Below, piece by piece: positions 12,084 through 23,073 of a stretch of 64,000 nt of DNA. The DNA comes from Crotalaria pallida (Eukaryota; Streptophyta; Magnoliopsida; Fabales; Fabaceae). The notes beneath the pieces are model-generated. The model saw only the letters and a list, made by a program, of their open reading frames with translations, had not been told where the DNA came from and searched no databases. The translations under genes were made by a program, and so were the position numbers. How positions within the stretch are numbered: the first letter of the stretch is position 1; the number at the start of each line of letters is the position of its first letter. The DNA lies in NCBI GenBank assembly GCA_037953625.1, contig CM075652.1, positions 71,949,501 to 72,013,500 of the forward strand. The letters run 5' to 3'.

Positions 12084-12442
12084 GACGAAACTGTTACTTT
12101 GGTCTTCAACATTACAAGATGGTTTCACTTTTGTCCCTGAGATTTCAAAAATTCCTCTTTATTCCCCTAGATTGTAAAATGTTACTCACTTAAGTCCCAT
12201 GTCGATTGTTAGCGATCATCCTGATGTAACTGAAATAGATTTAATAATCTCAGTTATCAAATTGAATTAAATGTTTATAATTTAGCGATTAAATAAATGA
12301 GAGAGTAATTAAACAAAGTCATTTCTAGGAACTATCATAAGCAACATTTTACAATATCATGATCTGAAGAGAAATTTTTCGAAATCCTGAAAACGAAAGT
12401 GAAACCATCTTGCATTATCAAGACCAAAGTGACAGTTTTGTC
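12084..12442. mobile_element. Fold-back MITE, MULE-like
   Basis: About 359 bp made mostly of two inverted arms of roughly 130 bp. Outer ends read GACGAAACTG and, reversed, GACAAAACTG. Shared blocks include CAAGATGGTTTCACTTT and TTGTAAAATGTT. Flanks are T-rich (CCTTTTTTA and TTTTTTTTT), so a 9-bp duplication is only suggested. Non-coding. Confidence 0.7.
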
Positions 12443-12668
12443 TTTTTTTTTTTTTAATCATATAACGGGTTCAAAAGTAATTTGGTTTTTTTTTTGGAAC
12501 GGTGGGGCCCCCCTTTTAAAAGTAAATATATTCTCTTTGGTTGCTGTCTAATTACTATTGCCCAGGGAGTCACTATCCATCCGATATTATTTGCATACTT
12601 TCGAAATAGAATAAGAATTTTTCTAGCTGTTTTAGAGCAAGAACACTTTAAAGGCGGAGCCTTCGATG

Positions 12669-12979
12669 CATGTTAATAGATAATATGCACCGGTGCATGT
12701 CTTTTTTTTGAGTTTTTTTATTTATTTTTTAAAATTTAATCAATTAAAAAATATTCTATGCGTTTTTTTTACCGATATAAAGTGATTTTTATAATTTGGA
12801 TTTATTTACTTTTTTACTCTGTGTTCTTAAAAAACTGTACTGAGTAAAACTGTATTCAAAATTTACATATTCTAATAAATCTGTATACGAACTTGTGTTA
12901 AAAAATATTCTGAATAAATATGTATTAAAAAAATTTAAAAAACGAAAATAAAATTTTAATATGTACCGATGGATGTTAA
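12669..12979. mobile_element. Possible short MITE
   Basis: AT-rich segment whose ends look like degenerate inverted repeats: GCACCGGTGCATGTC at the left and, reversed, CCATCGGTACATATT at the right. No clear duplication. The surrounding sequence (12443-12668 and 12980-13176) holds nothing else I recognise; short open frames at 12482-12676 and 12993-13187 are unsupported. Confidence 0.35.
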
Positions 12980-13185
12980 CACTTAATATGCTTTGAACAA
13001 CTTGCCCCCTTTAAAGAACACAACTACGCCCAACCACCGTACAAGTGTTTCTCATAAAAGGAGAGCGCTTATTCCTAAAAGAGAGAAAACTTTAAAGAAT
13101 CCTACCAAAATGGGGAATTTTGCACGTCCCTCTCCTCAGAATAACTTTTCAATTCGAGTGAGCATATCCCCCTCTTATTCAAATT

Positions 13186-13830
13186 GACTTTAACTTTTTT
13201 TCCCCTAAATAATTTTTTGGCTCCCATTTTCAATTTTATGGATTAAAATATTTTTTTATGTGTTACTATTTTTAACTCTCAAGAGTCAAAATTTTTTTGA
13301 CTCTTGAAAATCGAAAAATTAAACTACATACCATTTTCGACTCTCAAAATTTTTGATTCTTACCAATCAAAAAATCAAAGTTATATTTCCGCCGCTGTGA
13401 TGTTTGTCAGGTCAATTGGACTGAAAATAGGATAGAAGATCTCATAAAATTTATTTTATTTGAAGACTATATAGCTGTGTGTTTGTGTACCGGTATATGC
13501 ATCATGTATATGCAGAAATCTATGTCATGTACATCACAGCGGCGGAAACATAATTTTTCGACAGGCAAGAGTCAAATTTTTTTTTTTACTCTTGAGAATT
13601 GGAAATAGTATGTAGTATAATTTTTCGACTTTCGAGAGTCAAAATTTTTCTGACTTTTGAGAATCAGAAATAGTATGTAGTTTAATTTTTACAGACTCTT
13701 ATTTTGACTCTTGAGAGTTGAAAATAGTAACACAAAAAAAGGTATTTTAGTTCATAAAAATTAAAAATGGGAGCCAAAAAATCGTTTATGGGGACAAAAA
13801 ATTATTTATGGGGACAAAAAAACAAAAGTC
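13186..13830. mobile_element. MULE-type MITE with 9-bp duplication
   Basis: 645 bp, starting GACTTT and ending AAAGTC, flanked by an exact 9-bp duplication ATTCAAATT (13177-13185, 13831-13839), the Mutator signature. Long inverted arms carry TTTTTTGGCTCCCATTTT, repeated ACTCTCAAGAGTCAAAA modules and an inner pair CCGCCGCTGTGATGT. The centre is about 120 bp of unique sequence. No transposase. Confidence 0.88.
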
Positions 13831-14390
13831 ATTCAAATTTTTCATTGGCAGCAACATTTTAACCAGAGGAAACTGGTGAAACGTTGAAGGTGTAAATAAG
13901 ATTGAACTAGACTGTCAATCGTTCATGTAATAACGGTTCTTACTTTTAAACAACAACTAGTAAGAAAGCCCGTGCGATGCACGGGGCCATTACGCGAAGC
14001 CTAATTTAAACATGAAATTATCAGGTTTCATGATTAAAAAAATTTATAAACATAATCTACACACGATAAAATTGTTTAAAAGGGAAATTTTAAGTGCATG
14101 TTTTACCTAAATATTTTGTTTAACAAATTTTAAAATTTTAAAATACATAAAACATATAATTGGTTACTTGGTATAGAATCATAAAATTGAGGACAAACAC
14201 ATATTTTCTCCACACTCATTAACTCACTTTTGTCCTTAAAATTAGGACTCATACACTACCACACACTCTTAATATTTTAAGATAAATAAAAACCACTATC
14301 AACTTATTAAATTTTTTCCACCAAAAATATAACTATAATTTAATAATAGATTTTTTCCACCAACTCTTAATAATTTAATAACTTATTCTC

Positions 14391-14960
14391 TCCTATTTGT
14401 CTTCTCAATGATCCCATTAATTTTGGTCTTCTCAATGATCCCATTAACTTCTATTCTATTACCAAATTTTTCTTCTATTAATAATAGATTTCTTGTTTTT
14501 TTTTTTTGAATATTAGTAACGGAATTCAGGATTAACTAATGAACCACACAATATTTTCATATTTTTAGTAAATAATTAGTAATTGATTTTTTTTCTTCTA
14601 TTAGTAATTGATTTTTTTTGTTAATAGTAACTGATTTCTATGAACAAAAAATATTGAATAAAAAAACATTAATTAATAATAACCAACTTGAAAATATTCC
14701 TTAAATATTGTAAATATTTCTATCCTATTTGTCTTCTCAATGATCCCATTAATTTTGGTCTTCTAAATGCCATTAATTTTGGTCTTCTCAATGATCATAT
14801 TAATAAACGATTTCTCCTATTAGTAAACGATTTCATATTAATCAAAATGATCATATTAATCAAAACGATTTCTTTTTTTTTGTTTCTTCTATTAGTAAAC
14901 GACTTTTTTTTTAATATTAGTAACTGATTTCTATTAAAAAAAAATATTGAATAAAAAATG
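14391..14960. repeat. Internal diverged repeats in the Helitron
   Basis: The phrase TCTTCTCAATGATCCCATTA occurs at about 14400-14450 and again at 14728-14800. The phrase TAGTAACTGATTTCTAT followed by AAATATTGAATAAAAAA occurs at 14625-14665 and 14920-14957. These suggest a duplication of roughly 300 bp within the element. Confidence 0.6.
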
Positions 14961-15448
14961 GTTTTCGTTTTCATTTATTAATGTTACACAACATATATAG
15001 AATAACTGAATAAGAGTGAAATATTTGAATTTCACAGATAATTATAAAAGATTAAATAATAAAAGATAGAGCTTAAAGAATAGGAACAAAGTGAGACTTT
15101 TTTCATTCCGATAGTAATGTTGTAAAACCGCAAACCACCAGCTCTCTCCGATCCACTCACCGGTGGTTGCATGCAATGAAGATCCAAGGAAAAAATCGTG
15201 AATCTGTACTTTTTTTTACATTTTCTTAATTTTTTTTTCGCAATTTTTTTTTATTTTGTTGAATCTGGGTTACTGTTCTCAGATCTCTTTTCACACATGT
15301 TACTATTTCCTCTCTTGAAATCTGAGGCTCCAAGCAAAACCGTTTTTTATTCTCAACTTGGCTTCTCAAAGAAGCTTGATTACCGAAAAGTCTCATTAAT
15401 TTTGTTTTTTTTTTTGCGCCATTAGTGTGTTGTATGTTGCAAAATTAA

Positions 15449-15664
15449 CGTGAATATTAGTGTTAAAAAACAAACGGTTCACCTGCTGTGTAGCTTCTTG
15501 GATACTACACTCTGATTAGGAAAGTCATTATTAGTGTTATTAATGATGATTTGGGCGTGAATATTAGTGTAAAAAAAAAAACTGTTCACCTGCTGTGTAT
15601 CTTCTTGGACGCTGCACTCTAATTAAGAAAGTCATTATTAGTGTTATTAATGATGATTTGGGCG
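15449..15664. repeat. Two-copy tandem duplication in the Helitron
   Basis: Units 15449-15555 and 15556-15664, each about 108 bp, share GTGAATATTAGTGT, TTCACCTGCTGTGTA and TTAATGATGATTTGGGCG with a few substitutions. Confidence 0.85.
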
Positions 15665-15749
15665 GGATTTTGCATCTAAGTGGAGAAACCATTTGGATTT
15701 ATATATAGTATAGAAGTATAGATAATACATATAAACAATTGAAAAAACT

Positions 15750-16030
15750 TGGTTAAAACACTTATCTGGTTCCTTATCTTATTTTTCAATTTCAAATTGG
15801 TCCCTTACATTTTTTTGTATCATATTGGTCTCTCGCGTTTCTTTGTATATCATTTCTCTCTCCAACATTGCAAATGTGGATTAATATAATATTGACACAT
15901 AGAATAAACAGTAACTCAGACCAATTTGATTGCGTAAAAAAAAGATGGACTAATATGATAAAAAAAATATAAGAGACTAATTTGAAATTGAAAAATAAGA
16001 TAAAAGATCAAATAAGTAATTTAGAAAAAA
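15750..16030. mobile_element. Fold-back MITE
   Basis: Two inverted arms share CTTATTTTTCAATTTCAAAT and its complement plus flanking TTATC and TGGTCCCTTACATT blocks. Ends are not resolved to the base. Non-coding. The stretch 16031-16441 after it is AT-rich with nothing recognised. Confidence 0.6.
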
Positions 16031-16441
16031 AAAAAAAACAATATACCGCCAAGACACACCTATTAAATTATTAATGAATGTTATTACCGAAATGACATGG
16101 CAGAGTCTTCCACAACATGCCAGTCTTAAATAAGATCCAATAAATATTGTGATATTATGTCTTTTTGAAATATAAAAAAAAATGTTTAAAAAAATATAAT
16201 AAAAAAAATATTTTTATTGATTCAAAATATAAGAAAAAATTAACTAATTTTTTTAAATTTTGTTTCATAATCACTCTTACTTTTTTAAGACATCTATAGA
16301 AAGTGATTATCTTATTTAATTTGAGTTTCATTCTCAGTACTACTTTCCTAAAATACTTCTTATTTTTTTTTTTTATAAATTTAAGAAAATTAAATACAAT
16401 CAACTAATCTTCTTGATGAGTGCGAAGTTAATTTTTTTTTC

Positions 16442-16829
16442 GGCTTAATTGCATAATTGGTCCTTTATCTTATTTATTAGATTCACTTTGGTCCTTTATC
16501 TTTTTTTTTTTTTTTGCAATTTACTGGTCCTTTATTTTTTTTAAAGATTCAGTTTGGTCCTTCCGTTAAAATAAAGTTAAATGAGAAGGAAGAGGAAGAA
16601 GAAGAGGGAATATTCTTCGAATATTAAGATAAAAGACCAAAGTGAATCTAATAAATAAGATAAAGGACCAATTATGCAATTAAGCCTAGAAGGGAGAATA
16701 TTCCATCTCATTTAACTTTATTTTAACGGAAGGACCAAACTGAATCTTTTTAAAAAAATAAAGGATCAGTAAATTGCAAAGAAAAGATAAAGGACCAAAG
16801 TGAATCTAATAAATAAGATAAATGACCAA
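16442..16829. mobile_element. Complex fold-back element
   Basis: Starts GGCTTAATTGCATAATTGG. A 59-bp terminal arm (16442-16501) recurs inverted with one mismatch ending at 16686, and again inverted at about 16770-16829, where the terminal GGCTTAATT is missing. Inner arms TTTAACTTTATTTTAACGGA also pair. It looks like a MITE with an extra inverted arm, cut off where element D begins. Confidence 0.65.
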
Positions 16830-16849
16830 TTATGCACGTGCGCCCAATT

Positions 16850-17754
16850 ATGCCAAGGCGTAACAACACGTGCGCCCAGGCGCGCGTCGCTGTTGCAAAT
16901 TTTAAATCTTATCTCTTAGGATTTAATTTGTTGAGGGATATGGTTTTGGTTTAAAAATGCTAGGATTGACTCATAGTAGGTATGCAAAACAGTTTGGAAA
17001 ATAGTTTTTGGAGGTTTTACGAAGAACGCGGAGATTGGAGACTCAAGTTTAGTGGTAATTATGGATTCCTTTACTACTTTTATTGTTTTTCTCTTCTCTA
17101 ATATGAACTAAATCCTTATTTGGGATGTAGGAGTAGATGGTTATGGAACCTTGTTAATATTTATGCAATGAATTAATTTGTCTTTTCCATTATGAATTAT
17201 GTGTTTGATTATGTTTTTATTGTTGTTCATGAAAGCGCGTGATTCATGACGTGGGAATCCTAATTTAATAGACATATTAATTTAGGATTGTGCCTAATAA
17301 TCAAACAATTCAATTGCGTAGGGATAGGCATATTTCTTATGAGTTGAATAATATTATGAGTTTTGATTGAACATTAATTAAGGGTTAGGTTTTAAGACTT
17401 CGCTTGAGACATCAAGGGAGGTTAATCTCTAAAATACGGAAACGTTCTAAGACATTAGACATTTCCTACTTTTGAAAAACAAATTCGGAATTCGGGAAAA
17501 AAATTTAATTCGTTGTTGAATATTTTAGGAACCTTCATCGAAACTACGTCTCGCTCTTTTCCCTGTTTAAGAACTGTTGTTTTTATTTATTTTAATCAAC
17601 AATTCTCAAATCAATTAAATTCAAATTTAGATTTCGCTTAGTAACTACAATTAGGTGAGAATTCTTAGAGTCAATTTTAATCCTCGTTGGGAACGATACT
17701 CTATTTATCATTATATTACTTGTACGATCTGGTATACTTTCCAGAATCCCAACA
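16850..17754 (+). repeat. 5' LTR remnant of D
   Basis: Ends TCCCAACA six bases before the primer site. The left boundary is uncertain: the LTR start expected from the 3' copy is missing and the sequence abuts the fold-back element near 16830. A CGCCCAGGCGCG motif lies near 16873. Confidence 0.6.
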
Positions 17755-17760
17755 AGTTTT

Positions 17761-17778
17761 TGGCGCCGTTGCCGGGGA
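17761..17778 (+). promoter_or_regulatory. Primer-binding site of D (tRNA-Asp type)
   Basis: TGGCGCCGTTGCCGGGGA, the standard primer site of Athila elements, shared exactly with element A at 32601. Confidence 0.92.
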
Positions 17779-17912
17779 TTAAAATTAGATTTTAATAATT
17801 TTTCGGTACTTTTTAGTAGTTACGTAGTGGAATTTTCGTCTTTCATTTATTCTTAAATTGTCTCCATTTATTATCAACAGGTGCTTTTAACCCTTTTTGC
17901 TGAGATTGGTAT

Positions 17913-18373
17913 ATGCACTTGCGCTCTGCAGGTGATTCTAGAAATCTTCAATTCGATCCCGAGATCGAGTTGACAGCAAAGAAACTCAAGAAACAAGCAC
18001 AACGAGAGAGAAAGAGAGGAGCAAGAATAATGGCTGACGAGCGTGAGCACGAGCGCGAGCCTCCACATGATAGGCGCACTCTTGCTGATTATGCGATGAT
18101 CAACCCGACCTCATGTGGCACCAGTATAGTGCGACCTGCTGTCAGTGCCCCAAATTTTGACATCAAGGGTGCGTACTTGAACCTGCTGCAGCAAAATCAA
18201 TTTAGTGGTGGCCCAAATGAGGATCCAAATGATCATATTGCTAGCTTCTTGAGCTACCTGGACTTTTTCAAAATCCAAGGTGAAAGAGATGAGGCAATAA
18301 GGTTGAGACTTTTCCCTTTGTCATTAAGGGGAAAGGCGCATCGGTGGCTTCGTTCTCAACCACAAGGGAGCAT
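17913..18373 (+). pseudogene. D gag, first part
   Basis: N-terminal part of an Athila-type Gag polyprotein, the structural protein of the virus-like particle. The frame opens at 17913; an alternative Met lies at 18030. It runs through a basic, glutamine-rich leader into the start of the retrotransposon Gag domain, ending with the motif GKAHRWLRSQP. Solo LTR E enters after 18373; its duplicated AGCAT keeps the downstream frame readable at 21245. The 134 bp between primer site and ORF hold no feature. Confidence 0.8.
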
Positions 18374-18744
18374 TGTAACATCCCTAATTTAATTCCACGC
18401 TTAATTAACGAATTAATAGTTTTATAGTATAGAGAATAGGTAGATTAATTGTCTAAATAATTTTGGGAGCAAGGTGACTAGTAATTGTAAGCACTAGGGA
18501 GTGCGTGTGATGCATCGGTAGCAAGAAGTAGAATTATAGAAGTGAAATCGGGGGTTAAATCGGCATCTTAGTTGTTTGAAATCAACCGAAAAGAAAAAAA
18601 TTAGAAATTTATTTTAGGATGCTAAGAAATTAAATTCCACCGTTGGATATGAAGTTTAAGGGGTTAAGAAGCTTGCCTAAAAATTTGGACCCGATCCGAC
18701 GGTTAACGAAAAAGTTACGGCAAATCGAAGTTTCAAGTTCCTGG

Positions 18745-18975
18745 TGCACGCCCAGGCGCACCGGTGCATGCCCAGGCGCACCGAGGTGCAAATCGTGCAC
18801 CAGACCCATGAAAAAATAGCCCAGGCGCGCCCTGCGCGCATCACCCCACACCAGGCGCACCATTTGGCGCGCCATTCACTAACCGACCGTATCAGATCCA
18901 CGCACCACGCACCAGATCTGGTGCTGGTGCCAGAGTCGCGCCCAGGCGAGCGTTTCCCTCGCCCAGGCGCGCGGG
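18745..18975. promoter_or_regulatory. Repeated CGCCCAGGCG near-palindromes in LTR E
   Basis: Six CCAGG/CCCAGG-centred GC-rich motifs, including a pair whose CCCAGG cores start at 18751 and 18771 (20 bp apart) and a pair at 18941 and 18962 (21 bp). They lie 370-600 bp from the LTR start. The same motif recurs in element D at 57.35-57.54 kb and 62.43 kb. Confidence 0.55.
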
Positions 18976-19669
18976 AGCTTCATCAGACGCGTGAATTGGT
19001 GCGTGGCACCTTAAGGGCCACAAATCCTTGGCTTGTTGGCAAAGCCAACTTCCCTCCTCTTTCATATACTCTCCTTCATATCTTGGACCTTCCATGGAGC
19101 ACCAAGCTCCATCTCCTCTCACCCCCAACTCCACCCGTAGCCCTCCCTCTCTTCACCTAAGGCAAGCACCACCACCATCTTCCTTCTCTTCCCAACCATC
19201 TCCACCGTGCCTCCCTCTCACCCAAGGATTCCACCACCATCATTACTCTTAATCTCCCTTGATTCATGATCAAATCACCATGGCTATTGGCTCCAAGCCC
19301 ATGAAAGTGGCGTGAACCCCTTCCCTTCCTCCTTGGGGCATCATCGCCTTTCCCTCTCTTCTCTCCATCAACCAAGAAGACTATGGCACCAAGCTTGAAA
19401 CCTCTCCCATCCTTGATCCATGGAGCTTGAACATCAAGCCCTCTCTTTCTCTTTCCTCTTGGCGGCTTCGGTGTCACCGAAGGTAGAAGGAACCGGGCCA
19501 CCGACATACCGACATTCACCGACACCAACCGAAACCGACTCGGTCTTGCTCTCGGTTTCTAAAAAGGCTTCTAGGATCACTGCCCCGCCTCGTCGGCGAG
19601 CTTCGGCGTTAATCGGTGCGGAGTTTGGAGCCTCGAATTAAGGTTCTTGTTTTTGATTCGTCGGTTGAG

Positions 19670-21045
19670 GTAAGGGGAGTCTCTTTTCCACACTTTGAGT
19701 TAGGGATAGTTAGAGTTTATAATAGGATTTACGTCTGATAACTAATTTGGGTTGTGGGTGGCAGATTAAGAAGTGATTAGAAGTGAAAATAAGCAATTTG
19801 GGGTAATGGGTGATTATTCAAATAAAATATTGGAACTGCTAAGTTTAATCCTTTTAGACGCATTAAGTAAGAAGTGAAGAACCCTAGGGAGATGATTTAT
19901 TTTAAAGCACTCTGAGACATACCTGAGTATGTCGACTGGTTTATGTGATGCTGGTATTAATGGATTATGCAACTTAAATGCTAAATATGTATTGATTGAA
20001 AATTATGTGTGTTATAATTGTTTAACGAAGAATATTAATGAGATTTTATTGGATAAAATGTTGTACGAAGATACGGAAATTAAACTAAGTTAAAAAGGAG
20101 TAGTTGGTTAAAATAGAGTATAGAGCAAGGAATAAAAAGTAAATAGAAATATGAGATGAGGGAGCAAAGAGGTAACTAATAGCTAATAATGAGAATAAAA
20201 TATAGAGTATATGAACAAGTTAAGAATTAATTAAAAGTAAGAATTACATTAGTAAAGAGGAACACTCAAATAGAAAAAAGATAAAAGAAGAGACAAGAAA
20301 TTAAAAAGGGTTAAAGAGAACTAAGGAACTAAAAGTAAAAGAGAAAAGACTGAGGTAAATTAATAATGAAATATAATGAGGAACAATAGAAATAAACGAA
20401 AAGAGGCTAAGGATGTATGCAGATCATCTGCTTGTGGTTGCATACATCGTAAATAAGATTGTGGATATATGCAGATCATCTGCTTGTGGTTGCATATATC
20501 GTAAATAAAAAGTGGGTGTATGCAGATCATCTACTTGTGGTTGCATACATCGGAAAATGAATTGTGGGTGCATGCAGATCATCTGCTTGTGGTTGCATGC
20601 ATCGTAAATAGATAATGGGTGTATACAGATCATCTGCTTGTGGTTGTATACATCGAAATAAAGGTGGGGGTATGCAGATCATCTGCTTGTGGTTGCATAC
20701 CTCCTAAATAAATAGAGGCTGTATGCAGATCGTCTGTTTGCGGTTGCATACACAGTAAGGTGTAGATCTCTGATTGAGGTTACACCCAATGGAAAAGAAA
20801 TTAAGAATGGAAAAGGTAACTAATGAGAATAATTATGGAAATGCTAATTACAAATGGCTAATGAAATGGAGGTGATTAATGGAAAATGAATAAAAAGGAA
20901 TGTATAAGGAAATGAGAACGGAATGAATTGGTTGATCCCTGACTTGATTTGATTGTCATGCTTGAGTTTATATTATGAGCTTTAAATTATCTTCTGATTC
21001 ACTGTGTTGTGAAAAGGTCTCACCCTTATGTGGTTAAAATTTTAG
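19670..21045 (+). other. Predicted LTR intron of E
   Basis: Donor TTGAG|GTAAGGGG (GT at 19670) and acceptor AAAATTTTAG|GTAC (AG at 21044-21045), 1376 nt. The hairpin array lies inside, ending 258-285 nt before the acceptor. Confidence 0.6.
20411..20787 (+). repeat. Tandem hairpin array with covarying stems in LTR E
   Basis: Seven clear units of about 52 bp and one degenerate unit (20759-20787). Each has a stem of about 10 bp around a nearly constant loop core GATCATCTGCTTGTGGT. The stems differ but stay paired: GATGTATGCA with TGCATACATC, GATATATGCA with TGCATATATC, GTGCATGCA with TGCATGCAT, GTGTATACA with TGTATACAT, GGTATGCA with TGCATACC. The ORF on the minus strand here is a repeat artefact. 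Confidence 0.92.
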
Positions 21046-21244
21046 GTACTAAAGCAAGGAACTTGGGGATCAGAGTGTTCAGTGGATCAGTCGAAAGAGA
21101 GGAACTCAAGTGTATTATATCATATTGTAAATGAAAGCCCCAACGCTATTTGCGAACTCTGATTTATAAAAGAAAATTTAAAGTCCTATATTTATTTTCA
21201 AACGTTTATTGATTATTATTCATAAATAAAATTGGGGTGTTACA

Positions 21245-22089
21245 AGCATCACTTCCTATGACAATTTGGCTAAGATATTTATGGATAAGTACTTCCCACC
21301 TTCTAGACAAGCACAACTGAGGCAAGAAATCAACACCTTCGCTCAACAGGATGGTGAGTCTTTCCATGAGGCTTGGGAAAGGTACAAATAAATGCTCAAG
21401 AGGTGCCCCACTCATTCAATGTCGGAGTGGATGGTGATACGACTGTTCTACGATGGACTGAGTGCATCAAATAAGCACATGGCTGATTGTGCATCACAAG
21501 GTTCTTTGGAGAGCAAAACTCCTGATGAAGCAAGGGAGCTGTTTGAAAAAATGGCTCACAATAGCAGCCATGCTACTATTAGGAAGAACATCTTGAAGAA
21601 GACTGATTTGGAGCCTGAAAATGTAAAGGCCTTATTCACTCAGAACAAGGAGATGCAGCAGCAAATTGCTGCATTGACACAAAAATTGAGCCAGGTCCAA
21701 ATGGGTGCTTCAATAGGTATACCCTCTGTCCCTTCTGATATTCCTGGTTTAGTACTAACATGCGATTTATGTAAAGGCAACCACTGTAATGGTGAGTGTG
21801 CATTTGAGGTTAGCAACATTACAAGTAACGAAGAACAAGTGAACTTCGTGGGAGGAGGCAAGAGGAATAATTCATTCTCAAACACCTACAACCCAGGGTA
21901 TAAAAATTACCATGCCTTCTCTTGGCTCAGTCCGACACTCCAACCACCACAAGAGAAGCAGCTGGCACCTTGGGAGGCAGCAATGGAGAAACTGGTTCAA
22001 TCAACAAATAATTTTGTTGAGGAAACAAGAGAAAACTTCAAGAACCAAGGTGCTAGCATTCGCAATCTGGAGGTTCAGATGGGTCAGAT
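21245..22089 (+). pseudogene. D gag, second part
   Basis: Continues the Gag domain directly after solo LTR E, with the characteristic motifs FMDKYFPPSRQAQLRQEI, then LFYDGLS and a coiled-coil-like, glutamine-rich segment (residues near 21640-21720) and a Cys-rich patch CDLCKGNHCNGEC at about 21760-21800. An in-frame TAA lies at 21389-21391. It ends at 22089, where element A is inserted after LEVQMGQ; the frame resumes at 53199. The protein would package element RNA in the cytoplasm; here it cannot be made whole. Confidence 0.82.
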
Positions 22090-22546
22090 TGATGAGCATC
22101 TTATTTCCCATTATTCCTTGCATTATTTTACTCCTATTATTGATACTTGTTACCCATTTGGCATTGTTTAGCTTGATTTAGTGATTTAGAGTTTATTGGG
22201 CTAATATTCCGAATATTGTTTAATTTGGGGTTATTTAGTCTAATTAATCTATTTCTAATTTCAGGTCATAGTTGGCACAAGGACACTTTGGGCATTTTGG
22301 AAATGAGGATTGAAGTATTGAAGTGAAGATTGTAATTTGCATTTAGGTCCTTTTTAATTGTAATTTTCAGAATAGTGTTTCTTAGGACTTGGGCCCATGT
22401 TTTAGGCCCATTTTCATGACTAAAGAGGGGAAATTCATGTATCCCCCAAGAATACACTCCCATTTCAAATTTCTCACTCTCTCTCTAGGTTAGAACTTCT
22501 CTCTTGGCTCTCCATAGCAAGTGGTGGCTGCTAGGGTTTTGTTCTT
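22090..22546 (+). repeat. A 5' LTR, first part
   Basis: Matches 52150-52606 of the 3' LTR nearly base for base, then stops at TTCTT (22542-22546), the target copied by element B. The rest resumes at 32003. Confidence 0.92.
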
Positions 22547-22919
22547 TGTAACACCCAGCTTTTATTTATAAATATTATTAAAAAGGTTTAATACTCTGAA
22601 ATGGGGAACTTAAAAATTCCTTTTTATAAATTCAATTTACATTCTAAAATGGGTATTTCAAATACAATAAGAGTAGCGCAACATAAAATTTTCCTTCTTT
22701 CCGTAACTTCTACTGCGACACTCTCTGATCCTCAAGCTCCTCTTCATTCACCTAAAATGTTAACCACATAAGGGTGAGACCTTTTCACAACACAGTGAAT
22801 TAGAAGATAATTAAAGAGCACATAATATAAACTTAAGCATCATAGTCAAATCAAGCCATGCATACCAAAATGCTTCACTTTCATTTTTCAAAAATCATTT
22901 TTCCTTTCCTTTACTTTAT

Positions 22920-23073
22920 CTTGGTCTCACATTGCCGTAGCTTAAGTGAGCACCAAGCCACAACCTTATACTTTTCCCGTGACCTCACATTGCCGTAGCT
23001 TAAGTGAGCACCGGGACCCTTGCTTATATTTTGCCCGTGACCTCACATTGCCGTAGCTTAAGTGAGCACCGGG
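22920..23073 (-). repeat. Three-unit hairpin array in B left LTR
   Basis: Units 22920-22957, 22976-23015 and 23034-23073 share the core CTCACATTGCCGTAGCTTAA and GTGAGCACC. The outer stem of unit 1 is CTTGGT with ACCAAG; units 2 and 3 have CCCGTG with CACCGGG. The change preserves pairing. The array lies about 168 nt from the predicted acceptor. Confidence 0.88.

Larger units (their letters stand above)
13957..15722 (-). mobile_element. Non-autonomous Helitron
   Basis: 1766 bp on the minus strand. The 5' end is TCTATACTTCTATACTATAT (complement of 15722-15703). The 3' end is a hairpin CCCGTGC-ATC-GCACGGG (13985-13969) followed by GCTTTCTTACTAG, ending at CTAG (13960-13957). The insertion lies between A (13956) and T (15723) on the plus strand, as Helitrons require. 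No Rep/helicase ORF exists; short frames inside are low-complexity. Confidence 0.85.
18374..21244 (+). mobile_element. Solo LTR E, Tekay/Del-type Ty3/gypsy
   Basis: 2871 bp, TGTAACATCCC to GGGGTGTTACA, flanked by exact duplications AGCAT (18369-18373, 21245-21249) inside D gag. Same sense as D. It matches B's LTR (read on the minus strand) at the start, around the donor (GTAAGGGGAGTCTC) and before the acceptor (AAAGGTCTCACCCTTATGTG), yet the tandem array between them is unrelated. Open frames in its GC-rich part have no recognisable domain. Confidence 0.9.

Noticed and set aside
12482..12676. 64-codon ORF
   Set aside because: No domain or conserved motif that I recognise; likely chance.
20411..20787. 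Regularly spaced repeats resembling a CRISPR array
   Set aside because: Units are hairpins inside a plant LTR; the spacers are short AT-rich linkers, and there are no cas genes.
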